Of a stretch of 64,000 bases of DNA, positions 8,687 to 18,590 are shown piece by piece. Source of the DNA: Myxococcales bacterium (GTDB taxonomy: Bacteria; Myxococcota_A; UBA9160; UBA4427). The DNA lies in contig JAAZXM010000010.1 of NCBI GenBank assembly GCA_014240165.1, positions 1 through 64,000 on the forward strand, given 5' to 3'. Position 1 is the first letter of the stretch. Each line of letters starts with the position of its first letter. A program made the position numbers and the translations under genes. Below the pieces are notes generated by a model. The model searched no databases. It was not told the DNA's origin and worked only from the letters and a program-made list of their open reading frames with translations.

Positions 8687-9883
8687 ATGAAGTGGATCGA
8701 TGCACTCCAGCGCGAAGCCGAAGATCTGATGCCTTCGGTGATCGATTTGCGACGCGCTCTTCATCGCACGCCCGAATTGGGCAATGACCTGCCAGAGACC
8801 CGGGCCCTTGTGCTCGAAGCCCTGACGGATCTCGACCTGCCCATCGAGGACAGCGAAAATACCAGCAGCTTCGTCGCCACGCTGAAGGGCGGTTCCCCCG
8901 GTCCCTGTCTCATGCTTCGGGCCGATATGGATGCCTTGCCGATGCCCGAGGATTCGGGCCTGGATTTCGCATCGGAGACGCCGGGCCGAATGCACGCGTG
9001 TGGGCACGATGCGCATACCGCCATGTTGGTCGGGGCGGCTCGCCTGCTGGCGGGCCATCGGTCCACTTTGGCTGGAGATATCAAGTTCTTCTTCCAGACC
9101 GGTGAAGAGGGACATTTCGGTGCCAAGATTTGCGCCGAAGAAGGGCTGCTCGACCGCGACCGCGAACCCGACGCGGTCTTCGCCCTGCATATCGATCCCC
9201 GCATGGCTTGTGGGCGAGTGGCGGGCAGAAGCGGCGCCCTCTTGGCTTCCACCACCGAGTGGGAGATCAAGATCAAGGGCAAGGGGGGACATGCGTCGAT
9301 GCCCCACAACGCGGTGGATCCCATTCCTGCCGCATGCGAGATGGTGGCTGCCCTGCAGTCCATGGTGACTCGGCGGATTGATGCTTTCGATCCGGCGGTG
9401 ATTACAACCACCCAGGTGCACGCGGGGACCACCGACAACGTGATTCCCGAGATCGCCCGGCTCAGTGGAACCCTGAGGGCGACATCCGAGCGCTCTCGGA
9501 TGGAGGCTGAAGAAGGCATCCATCGCATCGCCCAGGGCGTCGCCATGGCTCATGCGGTCGATGCCGAGGTGACCGTGGCAAGCGGCTACCCCGTGACGCA
9601 TAACGAGGAATCGTTCACCCAATTCGCCCGGGGCGTGGTGGGTGAAATTCTGGGCGACAAGGGGTACGCCGAGATGCCCTCTCCCCTGATGGGCGGAGAG
9701 GATTTCTCATATCTGCTTCAGCGCTGGCCTGGTGCCATGTTCTTCCTGGGCATGCGCGACCCCGAGATCAAAGAGCCCGCGCCTGTTCACTCGAATCGAA
9801 TGGTGCTGGACGAAGCGGGAATGATCCACGGTATGCGGCTGCACGCCGCTTTGGCGTTGGGCTTTTTGGGGAAGAACGATTGA
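8687..9883 (+). CDS. M20 family amidohydrolase (hippurate/N-acyl amino acid hydrolase-like)
   Basis: 398 residues. Metal-binding and catalytic segments of the M20D group are visible: LRADMDALPM, HACGHDAHTAML and QTGEEG, with a dimerisation domain in the middle (GKGGHASMPHNAVDPI) and the late GGEDFSYLL. These enzymes remove acyl groups from N-acyl amino acids or related amides in the cytoplasm. The stop is separated from the next GTG start by one base, so the DUF3604 gene is probably cotranscribed. Confidence 0.92.
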   Translation: MKWIDALQREAEDLMPSVIDLRRALHRTPELGNDLPETRALVLEALTDLDLPIEDSENTSSFVATLKGGSPGPCLMLRADMDALPMPEDSGLDFASETPGRMHACGHDAHTAMLVGAARLLAGHRSTLAGDIKFFFQTGEEGHFGAKICAEEGLLDRDREPDAVFALHIDPRMACGRVAGRSGALLASTTEWEIKIKGKGGHASMPHNAVDPIPAACEMVAALQSMVTRRIDAFDPAVITTTQVHAGTTDNVIPEIARLSGTLRATSERSRMEAEEGIHRIAQGVAMAHAVDAEVTVASGYPVTHNEESFTQFARGVVGEILGDKGYAEMPSPLMGGEDFSYLLQRWPGAMFFLGMRDPEIKEPAPVHSNRMVLDEAGMIHGMRLHAALALGFLGKND

Positions 9884-9884
9884 A

Positions 9885-11963
9885 GTGAGCTGTCATGATC
9901 ACCAAGCGAAGGTCTTTCTTCCCCTGGCCCATTTCATCCTCATTCAGGTCGTGGCCTTCTTGTTTTTGGGCCCAGGGTTGCCGCCTTCCGCGTTCGCCTT
10001 CGAACGCACAGAGGAGCGCGAACGCTGCGTTGATCACGATCCCTTGCGTCGGCCGTTTTTCGGCGACTTGCATGTCCATAGCCGCTACTCCTTCGACTCG
10101 TATATTTCGAGCCAGCGAAACGATCCCTGGGATACCTATCGCTACGCCCGGGGCGAAGCCATCACGCTTCCAAATGCCGATGGAGAGCGGACCGTCGTCG
10201 CTCGTTTGCGTCGGCCCCTGGATTTCACTGCACTCACGGACCACGGGGAATTGCTGGGCGAGATGAACGTCTGTACCGGCGAGGCTTTCAATCTCGCGCG
10301 CTACACCCCCCTCTGTCTGATGACGCGTAGCGATATCATCTATCTACAATTTCTCGCGGCGGATTGGTGGAAGAATGTGGGCATCGACCGCGCCGGGTCG
10401 GACGACCGGGCATACGTCTGCAACCTGCCTGGATCCGATTGTCCGGAAGGTCTTGGGGAGTTCTGGGGCAATATCCAGCAGGCGGCGGAAGATCATTACG
10501 ATCGCAGTTCGGCGTGCTCATTCACCACTTTTGTGGCTTACGAATACAGCGATGCACCCGGCTTTCGGAACCTGCATCGCAACGTGATCTTCCGGAACGA
10601 TCGCGTGACGCGGGTGCCCATCAGTGCCTACGAGACGGGTGCGCACAATGTGCCCGAACTCTGGCGTCGGTTGAAAGCGGAGTGCATAGACAGCCCTTCG
10701 GGTTGCGACGTTCTCGCCATTCCCCATAACCCGAACCTGTCCGGGGGCCTGATGTTCCCCGATCCGGCCTCACGCGAAGAAGCCGAGGCGCGGCGCTTCT
10801 TCGAACCCCTTGTGGAGTTGACGCAGCACAAGGCGAGCAGCGAGTGCCGTTTCGATCGCCTGGCGGGTCGGGGCCTGGATACCACCGACGAACTCTGCAC
10901 CTTCGAGCAGAACCTGACGGATAATCTTTCTTCCCTGGGCGTGGTGTTCGGCGAAATGCGAGCGCCCGAGGGCGCGCCGGTCGCGCTGGAGGATTACGGA
11001 AGAAGAAATATGGTGCGTAATGTCCTCAAGGACGGGCTGCTGCTGGAGCAGAACTCGGGCATCAATCCCTTCAAGCTGGGTTTTATTGGAAGCACGGATA
11101 CCCACAGCGCCACGCCCGGCGCTGCGGACGAAGATGATTACCTGGGGCATTTGGGACGTCGGGATGCGGGCTACCGGAACGTTCAGGACCACTTCGAGGA
11201 CAATCCCGGGGGCCTGGCTGTCGTTTGGGCCGAGGAAAATTCCCGGGACGCGATCTTTGAGGGTACGCGGCGCCGGGAAGCCTATGCGACCAGCGGCACG
11301 CGTCCCGTTGTACGTTTCTTCGCGGGCTTCGAACTCGACCCGGCGGCCTGCGAGAAGGATGATTTCGTTGCCCACGGTTACGCGGCGGGGGTTCCCATGG
11401 GTGGCGATCTCGGCGCGGCGAAGCCGGGTCAGCGTTTGCGTTTTGCAATCTCGGCCTTGAAGGATCCGGGGACACCGGGCCATCCGGGGACCGACCTCGA
11501 ACGCATACAAATCGTCAAGGGTTGGGTGGGGGCGGACGGTCAGGCGCGGGAGAAGGTGATCGACGTGGCGGGTGCCCCCAATCCCCAGGCGGGGGTCGAC
11601 CCCGAGACCTGTGCGCCCAAGGGCCGCGGGCACCCTCAACTCTGTAGCGTTTGGGAGGATCCGGATTTCGACGCCGACCAGCCGGCCTTTTACTACGCCC
11701 GAGTGCTCGAGAACCCGACCTGTCGCTGGAGCACGCTCCAATGCCAGGCGGCGGGGGTCAACCCCTTTTCGCCCACGTGCGAGCAGCAGGCCGCAGTCGC
11801 CACCGAGGAGGCCCAGGATGCCGGGGCCATCGGCGATGTCTACAGGCGCTGTTGCTTCGAGGAAGCCGAGCAGCCCTTCTATTCGCCCACGCTCCAGGAG
11901 CGGGCCTGGACTTCCCCGGTCTGGTATCGCCCGCCCGAGTCAACCCGCGCCCAGGCCGACTGA
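9885..11963 (+). CDS. Exported DUF3604 protein
   Basis: 692 residues from GTG 9885; the GGGGAAG inside the end of the previous gene serves as ribosome-binding site. Hydrophobic residues ~10-35 end in SAFA and look like a signal peptide. The DUF3604 hallmark FGDLHVHSRYSFDSY follows at about residue 59, with later HGELLG, IPHNPNL and STDTHSA segments giving a PHP-like set of His/Asp metal ligands. The C-terminal third is cysteine-rich, fitting a disulfide-bonded periplasmic protein. Likely a metal-dependent hydrolase; substrate unknown. Confidence 0.85.
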   Translation: MSCHDHQAKVFLPLAHFILIQVVAFLFLGPGLPPSAFAFERTEERERCVDHDPLRRPFFGDLHVHSRYSFDSYISSQRNDPWDTYRYARGEAITLPNADGERTVVARLRRPLDFTALTDHGELLGEMNVCTGEAFNLARYTPLCLMTRSDIIYLQFLAADWWKNVGIDRAGSDDRAYVCNLPGSDCPEGLGEFWGNIQQAAEDHYDRSSACSFTTFVAYEYSDAPGFRNLHRNVIFRNDRVTRVPISAYETGAHNVPELWRRLKAECIDSPSGCDVLAIPHNPNLSGGLMFPDPASREEAEARRFFEPLVELTQHKASSECRFDRLAGRGLDTTDELCTFEQNLTDNLSSLGVVFGEMRAPEGAPVALEDYGRRNMVRNVLKDGLLLEQNSGINPFKLGFIGSTDTHSATPGAADEDDYLGHLGRRDAGYRNVQDHFEDNPGGLAVVWAEENSRDAIFEGTRRREAYATSGTRPVVRFFAGFELDPAACEKDDFVAHGYAAGVPMGGDLGAAKPGQRLRFAISALKDPGTPGHPGTDLERIQIVKGWVGADGQAREKVIDVAGAPNPQAGVDPETCAPKGRGHPQLCSVWEDPDFDADQPAFYYARVLENPTCRWSTLQCQAAGVNPFSPTCEQQAAVATEEAQDAGAIGDVYRRCCFEEAEQPFYSPTLQERAWTSPVWYRPPESTRAQAD

Positions 11964-11985
11964 AGCGCACACGTCCCCGCTGCTC

Positions 11986-13122
11986 TCAGAAGTGGACACC
12001 GGCCCCGAAGGAGATCTTGAAATCATCCTTCTTGGGTACGACACCCTGGGCGTTGGCCTGGGGGTCACCGACCCTGTCCCAAACGAAGGCAAGGTTCAGG
12101 TCCAGGTGGCGACTCATGTCCACCTTGAGCTTGACGAGGCTGTGTTGGGTGATGTCCTGGGTGTCCTCCAGGTCGGCGGTGAGCGAGTAGTCGCCGTGCA
12201 AAGTCACGTAGGAATTGAAAGCCAACTTGAAATGGGTTTGAAATTTGAGCGCCACGGCATTTTCCTGGGGTGATTGCGTACCGAAGACCGAGACGTAGTG
12301 GGTTTCCTGGTAGACCAGGGCAAGGTTTGCATCCCACTCAGCCTTCTTGTTCTGAACGATCTCATAGCCCGCGCCGGCTCCGGGGCTCAATCGCCAGTCG
12401 ATGTTTTGGAACTCGTCGCTGTAGTAGTCGAGCATGGCGGGGCTGAGGTAGAGCCGGTCCCGGATCAGCAAGTCAACGCGTGAATCAAGTCGTTGGTTCT
12501 TGACCGTGTCCAGGCCGTTGGTTTTAGAGAGGTCGTTGCGATAGTTGGTGCGAAAGCGAACCTTTTCTCCCTCGCGTACAAGGTGGGCGAGCACCAGGAG
12601 TTGCAATTCATTGGAGTTGCCCGAGTTCTTGGTCAGCCCGACGCTGGCCCCGCCCGACCAGAGATCCAATTCGCTGATGCTCCCCTTCGTGATGGAGACG
12701 AGATCCGAGCGAGGCAGGCGCTCTTCGCGCTCTTTTGTTTGCACGGTGATCGTGTCGCCGCTGATCTTCGCGACTCCCACCAGCTTTTTCTTGTTGGGAA
12801 AGTCGAAGGTGTTCTCAGCGCGAAATTGCACCTGCACGATATCGGCGAATTCCAGGGTGAGATCGCCAAGAGCAATTTCGTCCAGGGAGACGCCTTGGAA
12901 GTGGATCTGGTGATCCGCCAGGCTCTCGAAGGTGCCCTGCATGCGGTCGCCGTTCTTGAGCAGGAAGATGTCCTTGTCCGGGGCCTTTTCAGGGGCGCTC
13001 TGGCCGGGGATCTCTTTGGGGTTGCTGGGCTCCCGAGCGGGTTCTTCCTCGCCGTGCGCAACAGATCCCGCCAGGATGAAGACGCAGAGCAAGGCGGAAA
13101 TTTTTTGGAAGATCGGGACCAT
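11986..13122 (-). CDS. DUF481 (YdiY-like) outer-membrane beta-barrel protein
   Basis: 378 residues with an N-terminal signal peptide (FQKISALLCVFILAGSVAHG). Residues ~45-140 form a small beta domain (FLLKNGDRMQGTFESL). From about 155 onward alternating strands match the DUF481 salt-induced outer-membrane family (GGASVGLTKNSGNSNELQL), ending in a terminal aromatic residue (GAGVHF) suited to Bam insertion. Function in the outer membrane unknown. It is convergent with the DUF3604 gene with a 22-bp gap. Confidence 0.85.
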   Translation of the reverse strand: MVPIFQKISALLCVFILAGSVAHGEEEPAREPSNPKEIPGQSAPEKAPDKDIFLLKNGDRMQGTFESLADHQIHFQGVSLDEIALGDLTLEFADIVQVQFRAENTFDFPNKKKLVGVAKISGDTITVQTKEREERLPRSDLVSITKGSISELDLWSGGASVGLTKNSGNSNELQLLVLAHLVREGEKVRFRTNYRNDLSKTNGLDTVKNQRLDSRVDLLIRDRLYLSPAMLDYYSDEFQNIDWRLSPGAGAGYEIVQNKKAEWDANLALVYQETHYVSVFGTQSPQENAVALKFQTHFKLAFNSYVTLHGDYSLTADLEDTQDITQHSLVKLKVDMSRHLDLNLAFVWDRVGDPQANAQGVVPKKDDFKISFGAGVHF

Positions 13123-13328
13123 GAATGTGCTCAGTTTGCCACGTTCGGTGCGAAGATTTAAGTCCTCATTGAGCTTCGAATCCAGACCCGACCCAGCCGG
13201 GCAGGGGATGCCGAGTTTGCCGCGAAAAAGGTAGGCTTGTTGGGCGGAGACAGTTCCGAAGGGCTGGTGCCCAGCGTTTTAAACTTGAAGAAAAGAGGCG
13301 CGCAATGTAGGCGCCCGGGAGCGGATCG

Positions 13329-14084
13329 ATGCAATACGACGGACTCGACGGCAAGGTGGCGATCGTTACGGGCTCAGGAGGTGGAATCGGTGAAGCCTAC
13401 GCGCGAGGTCTCGCTGGCCAGGGGGCCAAGGTCGTCATCGCCGAGATCCACAAGGAGAATGGCGAGGGGGTTGCCGAGGCGATCCGCGCGGGCGGAGGCG
13501 ACGCGAGTTATGTCGAGGTCGATGTGGGGAGTCCCGAATCCACGGTCCGCATGGCCGAGCAGGTTTCCGACCTCTACGGGGGCATCGACCTGCTGGTCAA
13601 CAACGCGGCCATTTTCGGAGACATGAAACTCGATTCGTTGCTGAACGTCGACTGGGACTATTACCAGCGCTTCATGAACGTGAATATGAACGGGGCCCTG
13701 CTCTGCACCCGGGCCTGCTTTCGCTCCATGAAGGAGCGCGGGGGTGGGGCGGTGGTCAACCAATCTTCCACTGCGGCCTGGATGGGCGTGGGCTTTTACG
13801 GACTCGCCAAGTTGGGCGTCAATGGCGTCACTCATTGTCTCGCCAAGGAACTCGGACCTCAGGGCATCCGGGTCAACGCCATCGCCCCGGGCCCCACCCA
13901 GACCGAGGCCCTGGCCAAGACCGCCGGGGATTACGTGAAGCAGATGATTCCCCAACTCGCCCTGCAAAGGCTCGGTGAGCCCGCAGATCTGGTGGAGACC
14001 TGCCTCTTCCTGCTCTCGGACGGAGCGCGCTGGCTGACGGGGCAAATCATCAACGTCGACGGCGGCCAGATCACGCGGCCCTAA
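13329..14084 (+). CDS. Short-chain dehydrogenase/reductase (SDR)
   Basis: 251 residues, classical SDR. It has the cofactor motif TGSGGGIG near residue 15, NNAAIF, a catalytic Ser in NQSST, YGLAK (Tyr-x3-Lys) and IRVNAIAPGPTQTE. The Asp/Glu-like residue after beta-2 (VVIAEIH) favours NAD(H). Substrate not predictable. It is convergent with the multicopper oxidase gene with only 10 bp between stops, and is monocistronic as seen. Confidence 0.92.
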   Translation: MQYDGLDGKVAIVTGSGGGIGEAYARGLAGQGAKVVIAEIHKENGEGVAEAIRAGGGDASYVEVDVGSPESTVRMAEQVSDLYGGIDLLVNNAAIFGDMKLDSLLNVDWDYYQRFMNVNMNGALLCTRACFRSMKERGGGAVVNQSSTAAWMGVGFYGLAKLGVNGVTHCLAKELGPQGIRVNAIAPGPTQTEALAKTAGDYVKQMIPQLALQRLGEPADLVETCLFLLSDGARWLTGQIINVDGGQITRP

Positions 14085-14094
14085 TTGCACGCGG

Positions 14095-16221
14095 TTAGTA
14101 ACGGAGGTTCAGCCCGCCCCCGAAGCCGAATTCGGAATGCCAACCGGCAGTCAGGTCGAGGTGGCGATTCAGGTTGAAGAGCAGCAACACGCGGCCTTCC
14201 CATTTGAGTTCCGTGTCGTATTGGACCTCTCCCGAAACCCCCAGCCGGGAAGTGATCTGGAGTTCCTTTTCGAGATTGGCGCGAAATTCGCCATTCGTAT
14301 CGACCCAAACTCGCGATTCGACGTTCAGGGGCAGCAGCGCTTCGAAGCCGAAGACCGCGCGATTGCTTCCATCCTGGAAGTGCCCGCCGGCAATCGCCCG
14401 GTAGAAGCGATTGAAGTGGTAGCGGTATGACGCGAGAAGTTCGTACTCGGCACTCGCGACTTCCTGCCAACCCACTTCCCAATCCAGCGATAACTGATTG
14501 CGCGTGGAACTCGTGGTCAGGTAGCCCTCGGTGAAATTTGAAAGCACGGCCGCGTCCGCCCAGACATACCACGGGTCTTTGAGCAGCTCCTTGCGGGCCT
14601 TCGCCACGGCGGGCGGGGGAGTCCACTCTTCGTAGTGAACGATTCGCGCCATGCCCGCCTTCACGTGGTAGAGAATGTGGCAGTGGAGAAACCAGTCACC
14701 TTCTTCGTTGGCGAAAAACTCGATGGTGGTGGTGCCCAGGGGGCCCACATCCACGGTGTGCTTGAGAGGGGCGTGCCCAGCCTGTCCATTCAGCACCCGG
14801 AAAAAATGGCCGTGAAGGTGGAGGGGATGATGCATCATGGTCTTGTTGTCGAAAACGATGCGCAGGACCTCGCCCTTCTTGACGGGGATCATGTCGGCTT
14901 CCGAGAGCGTCTTGCCGTCGAAGGACCAGACGTAGCGTTCCATGTCGCCGGTCAGTTCGAGGCGGATTTCGCGTCTGGGGGCTGAATCGGGCAGGGCCGT
15001 GGTTTCGTTGGATCGGAGCCGGCTATAGGGCGCCATGGGCCGGTCTGCCGGCCTGCTTCCGTGTTCTTTGCCGTGCGCACTCGGGTGCGGATCTTCGGGC
15101 TCTCGATGCTCTCCCGCGTGGGAGTGGCTTGAAATTTCGGAAGGGGCGGTGGGGTGCTCTCGTGCGGGGCTGTGTCCCTTGTGGCCGGCATAGAGATCCG
15201 GAGGAGGAACGTCTGCAGCAGGATGCTTTTCGCCTTGTCCGATCCAGAGCGATGTATGGCCCGAGCCGTCCTGGGCGGTGGCCCTGAACTCAGCTGCTCC
15301 ATGTGCCGGCACCTCGACGATAACGTCGTAGGTCTCGGCGACGGCGATCAGCACCCGACCGAGATTCGTAGCCTCAACGTCCTTGCCGTCGGCGGCAATG
15401 ATTTCGAGTGGCCCGCCTGCGTAGTCGAGATAGAAATAACTGGACGCCGCTGCGTTGACTACGCGCAATCGGATCCGCTCGCCGGGAAGCCCCTCAAGAG
15501 CCTGTTCTGGGGCGCCGTTGGTCAGAAAGGCATCGTACGCCACATCCGATGCGTCCATGGGCGGCATCCGGTTGAGCGAGCGCTTCAGCATCGCGTGGAG
15601 TCCGCCGGCTCGGTATGCCCCCCAAACGCTTTGCAGGGAACCTTTTTCTCGGGAGAAAATTTCGTTTCCGCTCTTGAGGAGCCGCAGTATTTCCTCGGGT
15701 CTTTCGTGCGTCCAATCTGAAAGTACGATGACGTGATCGCGATCAGGTTCGTCGGAAAGGTCTTCTTCCTCGATGACGATGGCGCCGTAGAGTCCGCGCT
15801 GTTCCTGAAGCCCCGAATGAGAGTGGTACCAATAAGTTCCCGATTGCCGCAGGGGAAATTCGAAGACGTGGGATGTGCCCGGCTCGATGGGCGTATTGGT
15901 GACGCCCGGAACGCCGTCCTGGCCATTGGGCAGCAGAAGGCCGTGCCAGTGGACCGAGGCGCTGGTTTCCAGCGCGTTATGGACGCGAATCCGCGCGGTG
16001 TCCCCTTCGCGCCAGCGCAGGGTTGGTGCCGGAATCTGACCGTTCATCATCAGGGCCAGAGTCGGGTGACCTGCAATTTCAACGATCCTTTCCTCGATGA
16101 AAAGCTCGCTTTCGACGACTCGCGCTTCCGAGGTTCCGGCGAGAAAGCTGAAGGCAAGGAGGAGAGCAGAGAGTGCGCCGCGCGGCCGGGTTCGTTTTTG
16201 ACGGATCCATAAGGAGCTCAT
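14095..16221 (-). CDS. CopA-like multicopper oxidase fused to a C-terminal beta-barrel-like segment
   Basis: 708 residues from ATG 16221 (MSSLWIRQK), followed by an export signal with a hydrophobic core ending near EA-RVV. Copper-site motifs of a three-cupredoxin oxidase are complete: HWHGLLLPNGQDGVPG, YWYHSHSGLQ, HPLHLHGHFF and DWFLHCHILYHVKAGM with type 1 ligands. A His-rich insert (about residues 350-420) separates domains 2 and 3. After the third domain, the last ~150 residues are alternating strands rich in Tyr/Trp, ending GGGLNLRY. They resemble the outer-membrane partner CopB/PcoB that is usually a separate gene. Likely role: periplasmic Cu(I) oxidation and copper tolerance. The fusion is unusual. 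Confidence 0.88.
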   Translation of the reverse strand: MSSLWIRQKRTRPRGALSALLLAFSFLAGTSEARVVESELFIEERIVEIAGHPTLALMMNGQIPAPTLRWREGDTARIRVHNALETSASVHWHGLLLPNGQDGVPGVTNTPIEPGTSHVFEFPLRQSGTYWYHSHSGLQEQRGLYGAIVIEEEDLSDEPDRDHVIVLSDWTHERPEEILRLLKSGNEIFSREKGSLQSVWGAYRAGGLHAMLKRSLNRMPPMDASDVAYDAFLTNGAPEQALEGLPGERIRLRVVNAAASSYFYLDYAGGPLEIIAADGKDVEATNLGRVLIAVAETYDVIVEVPAHGAAEFRATAQDGSGHTSLWIGQGEKHPAADVPPPDLYAGHKGHSPAREHPTAPSEISSHSHAGEHREPEDPHPSAHGKEHGSRPADRPMAPYSRLRSNETTALPDSAPRREIRLELTGDMERYVWSFDGKTLSEADMIPVKKGEVLRIVFDNKTMMHHPLHLHGHFFRVLNGQAGHAPLKHTVDVGPLGTTTIEFFANEEGDWFLHCHILYHVKAGMARIVHYEEWTPPPAVAKARKELLKDPWYVWADAAVLSNFTEGYLTTSSTRNQLSLDWEVGWQEVASAEYELLASYRYHFNRFYRAIAGGHFQDGSNRAVFGFEALLPLNVESRVWVDTNGEFRANLEKELQITSRLGVSGEVQYDTELKWEGRVLLLFNLNRHLDLTAGWHSEFGFGGGLNLRY

Positions 16222-16313
16222 AGCGGCAGAGTCATTTCTCGGGCCAGGCCCTTTCGGGTAGGGGGGGTTGGGTTGCTTCCACGACGATCGAAACAACTAA
16301 CACTGTCGAATCT

Positions 16314-17270
16314 TCAAGGTTCGGCAACGCCAGGAAGCACGCAGAGCATTTCGAAGAGCAGATTTGCAGCGAGAAGCGCCGTATTCCCCGAAGTGTCGTA
16401 GGCCGGGGCCACTTCCACGAGATCGGCTCCCACGAGATCGAGGCCGTGGCAACCACGGATGATCTCCAGAGCCTGGATGGTAGTGAGGCCGCCGATCTCC
16501 GGTGTGCCCGTCCCTCCCGCGAAGGCCGGGTCAATGCCGTCGATGTCGAAGCTCAGGTAGACGGGGCCGGTGCCCAGGGTTTCGCGGACTTCGTCCATCA
16601 AGGGCACCAACGATCGATGCCAGCATTCCTCGGCGGGAACCACGCGGAACCCCTGCTTGCGGGGCCAGTCGAAATCATCCGCGTGATACCCAGTGCCGCG
16701 CAAGCCGATCTGTGCCACGCGTGGGCCGTCCAGCAGGCCTTCTTCCACAGCGCGGCGAAACGGGGTGCCGTGGGTGATGGGCTCACCGAACATCGATTCG
16801 TTTATATCCGCATGGGCATCCACATGAACCATGCCCACGGGCCCGTGCTTGCGCGCGAGGGCACGAAGGATGGGGAGCGCAATGGTGTGGTCGCCGCCGA
16901 GGGTCAGCGGTACGCAGTCGTGGCCCAAAATTTCATCGTACGCGCGCTCAATGATGCCGATGGAATCGGCGAGATTGAAGGTGTTGATGGGCACGTCACC
17001 CACATCGGCCACTATGAGCGAATCGAAGGGAGCGGCGCGGGTGGCCATGTTGTACGGGCGGAGCAGGGCGGATTCGCTGCGGATCTCGCGCGGGCCGTAG
17101 CGCGCGCCGGGGCGATTCGAGGTCCCGATATCGAAGGGAACGCCCACAAAGCACGCGTCCAGACCCGCGGCGCTCTCACGGGCGGGTAAACGCATCATCG
17201 TGGCGGGGCCACCGAAGCGCGGCATGTCGTTTCCGCCCAGGGGCTGGGGTCTCGAGGGGTCTCTGGTCAT
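16314..17270 (-). CDS. Agmatinase/guanidinobutyrase (ureohydrolase family)
   Basis: 318 residues from ATG 17270, with GGAG motifs just upstream. The dinuclear manganese ligands are all present: LGGDHTIALP, HVDAHADI and SFDIDGIDPAFAGG. The N-terminal part (FVGVPFDIGTSNRPGARYGP) matches the agmatinase/guanidinobutyrase branch rather than arginase. The enzyme hydrolyses a guanidino compound to urea and an amine. The exact substrate cannot be fixed from sequence. It lies 45 bp downstream of the broken Rieske gene on the same strand, so the two may share a transcript. Confidence 0.88.
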   Translation of the reverse strand: MTRDPSRPQPLGGNDMPRFGGPATMMRLPARESAAGLDACFVGVPFDIGTSNRPGARYGPREIRSESALLRPYNMATRAAPFDSLIVADVGDVPINTFNLADSIGIIERAYDEILGHDCVPLTLGGDHTIALPILRALARKHGPVGMVHVDAHADINESMFGEPITHGTPFRRAVEEGLLDGPRVAQIGLRGTGYHADDFDWPRKQGFRVVPAEECWHRSLVPLMDEVRETLGTGPVYLSFDIDGIDPAFAGGTGTPEIGGLTTIQALEIIRGCHGLDLVGADLVEVAPAYDTSGNTALLAANLLFEMLCVLPGVAEP

Positions 17271-17315
17271 CGCTCCAACACTCCTACAAAGTGCATCTAA
17301 ACTCAAGGTCCGGCT

Positions 17316-18431
17316 TCAGGCACTCCCCGATTCAGACCCGAACTCGTCATAGGCACGGGAAACCCTCTCCTGGAAGCGCTTGACGGTTTCGTCCCAATAG
17401 GGGGCTATGAAGCCGCGCTCGCTTGCGGGGGAAAGTCGTCCTGCCTGGAGTTCCATGAGAATCTTCGCGTCCTGGGCATTGATGTGATTCATGAACGCCG
17501 AGAATTCGTTTGCGGCGGGCCGGTTCGCTTCGGGAATCGCATTCATCAGGTAGAGCCCCAGGAATTCCGCTGAGCATTGGGCGCCGGCGGGCTGGACGCT
17601 GATGACCTGGAACCAGCCCGCGGTCATGATGAGTAGGGTGTTGGGGAAGAGGCAGAAGAGAAATTGAGCGTCTTGAATCTCAGGGGCAAGCTCTTGTCGA
17701 GGCAGCCACTCGGGTTTGGGCTTGTCGGCTTCTCCCCGGGGCAGGATGAAGCCGAAGAGATCGGGGGCCAACGCGACGTCGTCGAAGTCCACAGCAGTTT
17801 CGGGCCCCCCTGCCTGGCCGTGTACAAAGGGAACATGGTAGTTGTCGAGAAAGTTCTCGCAGACGAGTTTCCAATTGGCTTCGAGACGGTACTCGGTGGT
17901 GGAGAGAAGTTGAATGCGCGTGGGGTCGAAGGGTTGCCAGAGCTTGGCCAGGGGTGCGATCCATTCCTCGAACGGGGTCGCATCCCCAGAGAGGTTTACG
18001 AATATGACATCGAAGAAGACATGGTGTTCGATTGCAACCAGTCCGAGGTTCTCGGCTTCGGCCTCGGGAATTTTCGTTCCCTTTTCGCCGGAATAATAGG
18101 GCGCCGCCACGAACTTCCCCGAAAGGGAGTATCGCCATGCATGGTAGGGGCAGGTGAGCTCTCGCAAACCTTCGCAGGGCTCGCTCAAAAGGCGTAAGCC
18201 GCGGTGGCGGCAGATATTGTGGAAGACTCGCAGAACACCGTCGCGGGTTCGCGTCAAAAGCAGGGGAATACCCGCAACATGCACCGGGTGGGCTGATCCC
18301 GGGCCGACGCCGGACGCAAGGCCGACACTCACCCACCCCCTGGCGAAGACGGCTTCCCGCTAATTTTCGAGAACCGTGCTTGCCGTGTAGTCAAGGTTGG
18401 TGAGCGTCGATCCCAAAATTCCAACAGGCAT
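17316..18431 (-). pseudogene. Rieske ring-hydroxylating oxygenase alpha subunit interrupted by an in-frame TAG
   Basis: The uninterrupted part from GTG 18332 to 17316 encodes 338 residues of a Rieske oxygenase, with iron-sulfur ligands in ICRHRG and CPYHAW and the mononuclear-iron segment NWKLVCENFLDNYHVPFVHG. It starts abruptly inside the conserved N-terminal region. Reading upstream in the same frame restores the expected N-terminus: REAVFARGW, a TAG codon at 18362-18360, then LDYTASTVLEN back to ATG 18431. A single CAG-to-TAG change would explain it. Expression could survive only by suppression, or by re-initiation at GTG 18332 (AGGGGG lies close before it), which would drop the N-terminal helix. 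Neighbouring genes end with TAG, so it is a normal stop here. A sequencing error is possible. Confidence 0.8.
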
Positions 18432-18590
18432 AGGGAGAAAGGGTAGGTCTCGGTTGGCCGCACGCCAGGGTTTGGGCTTTGAGGGGTGCGTCCCCGGGGC
18501 ACTGAGACAGCGCTCCGGGCCTTCGTATTTGCGTTGGGGTAGAATGCGCTTCCGGCGTAGGGCGCCGGATTCGAGCTAGAAAGACAAGAG

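Noticed and set aside
18360-18362. Amber recoding in the Rieske gene
   Set aside because: No pyl genes are visible and TAG ends several neighbouring genes as a normal stop, so nonsense mutation or sequencing error is the simpler reading.
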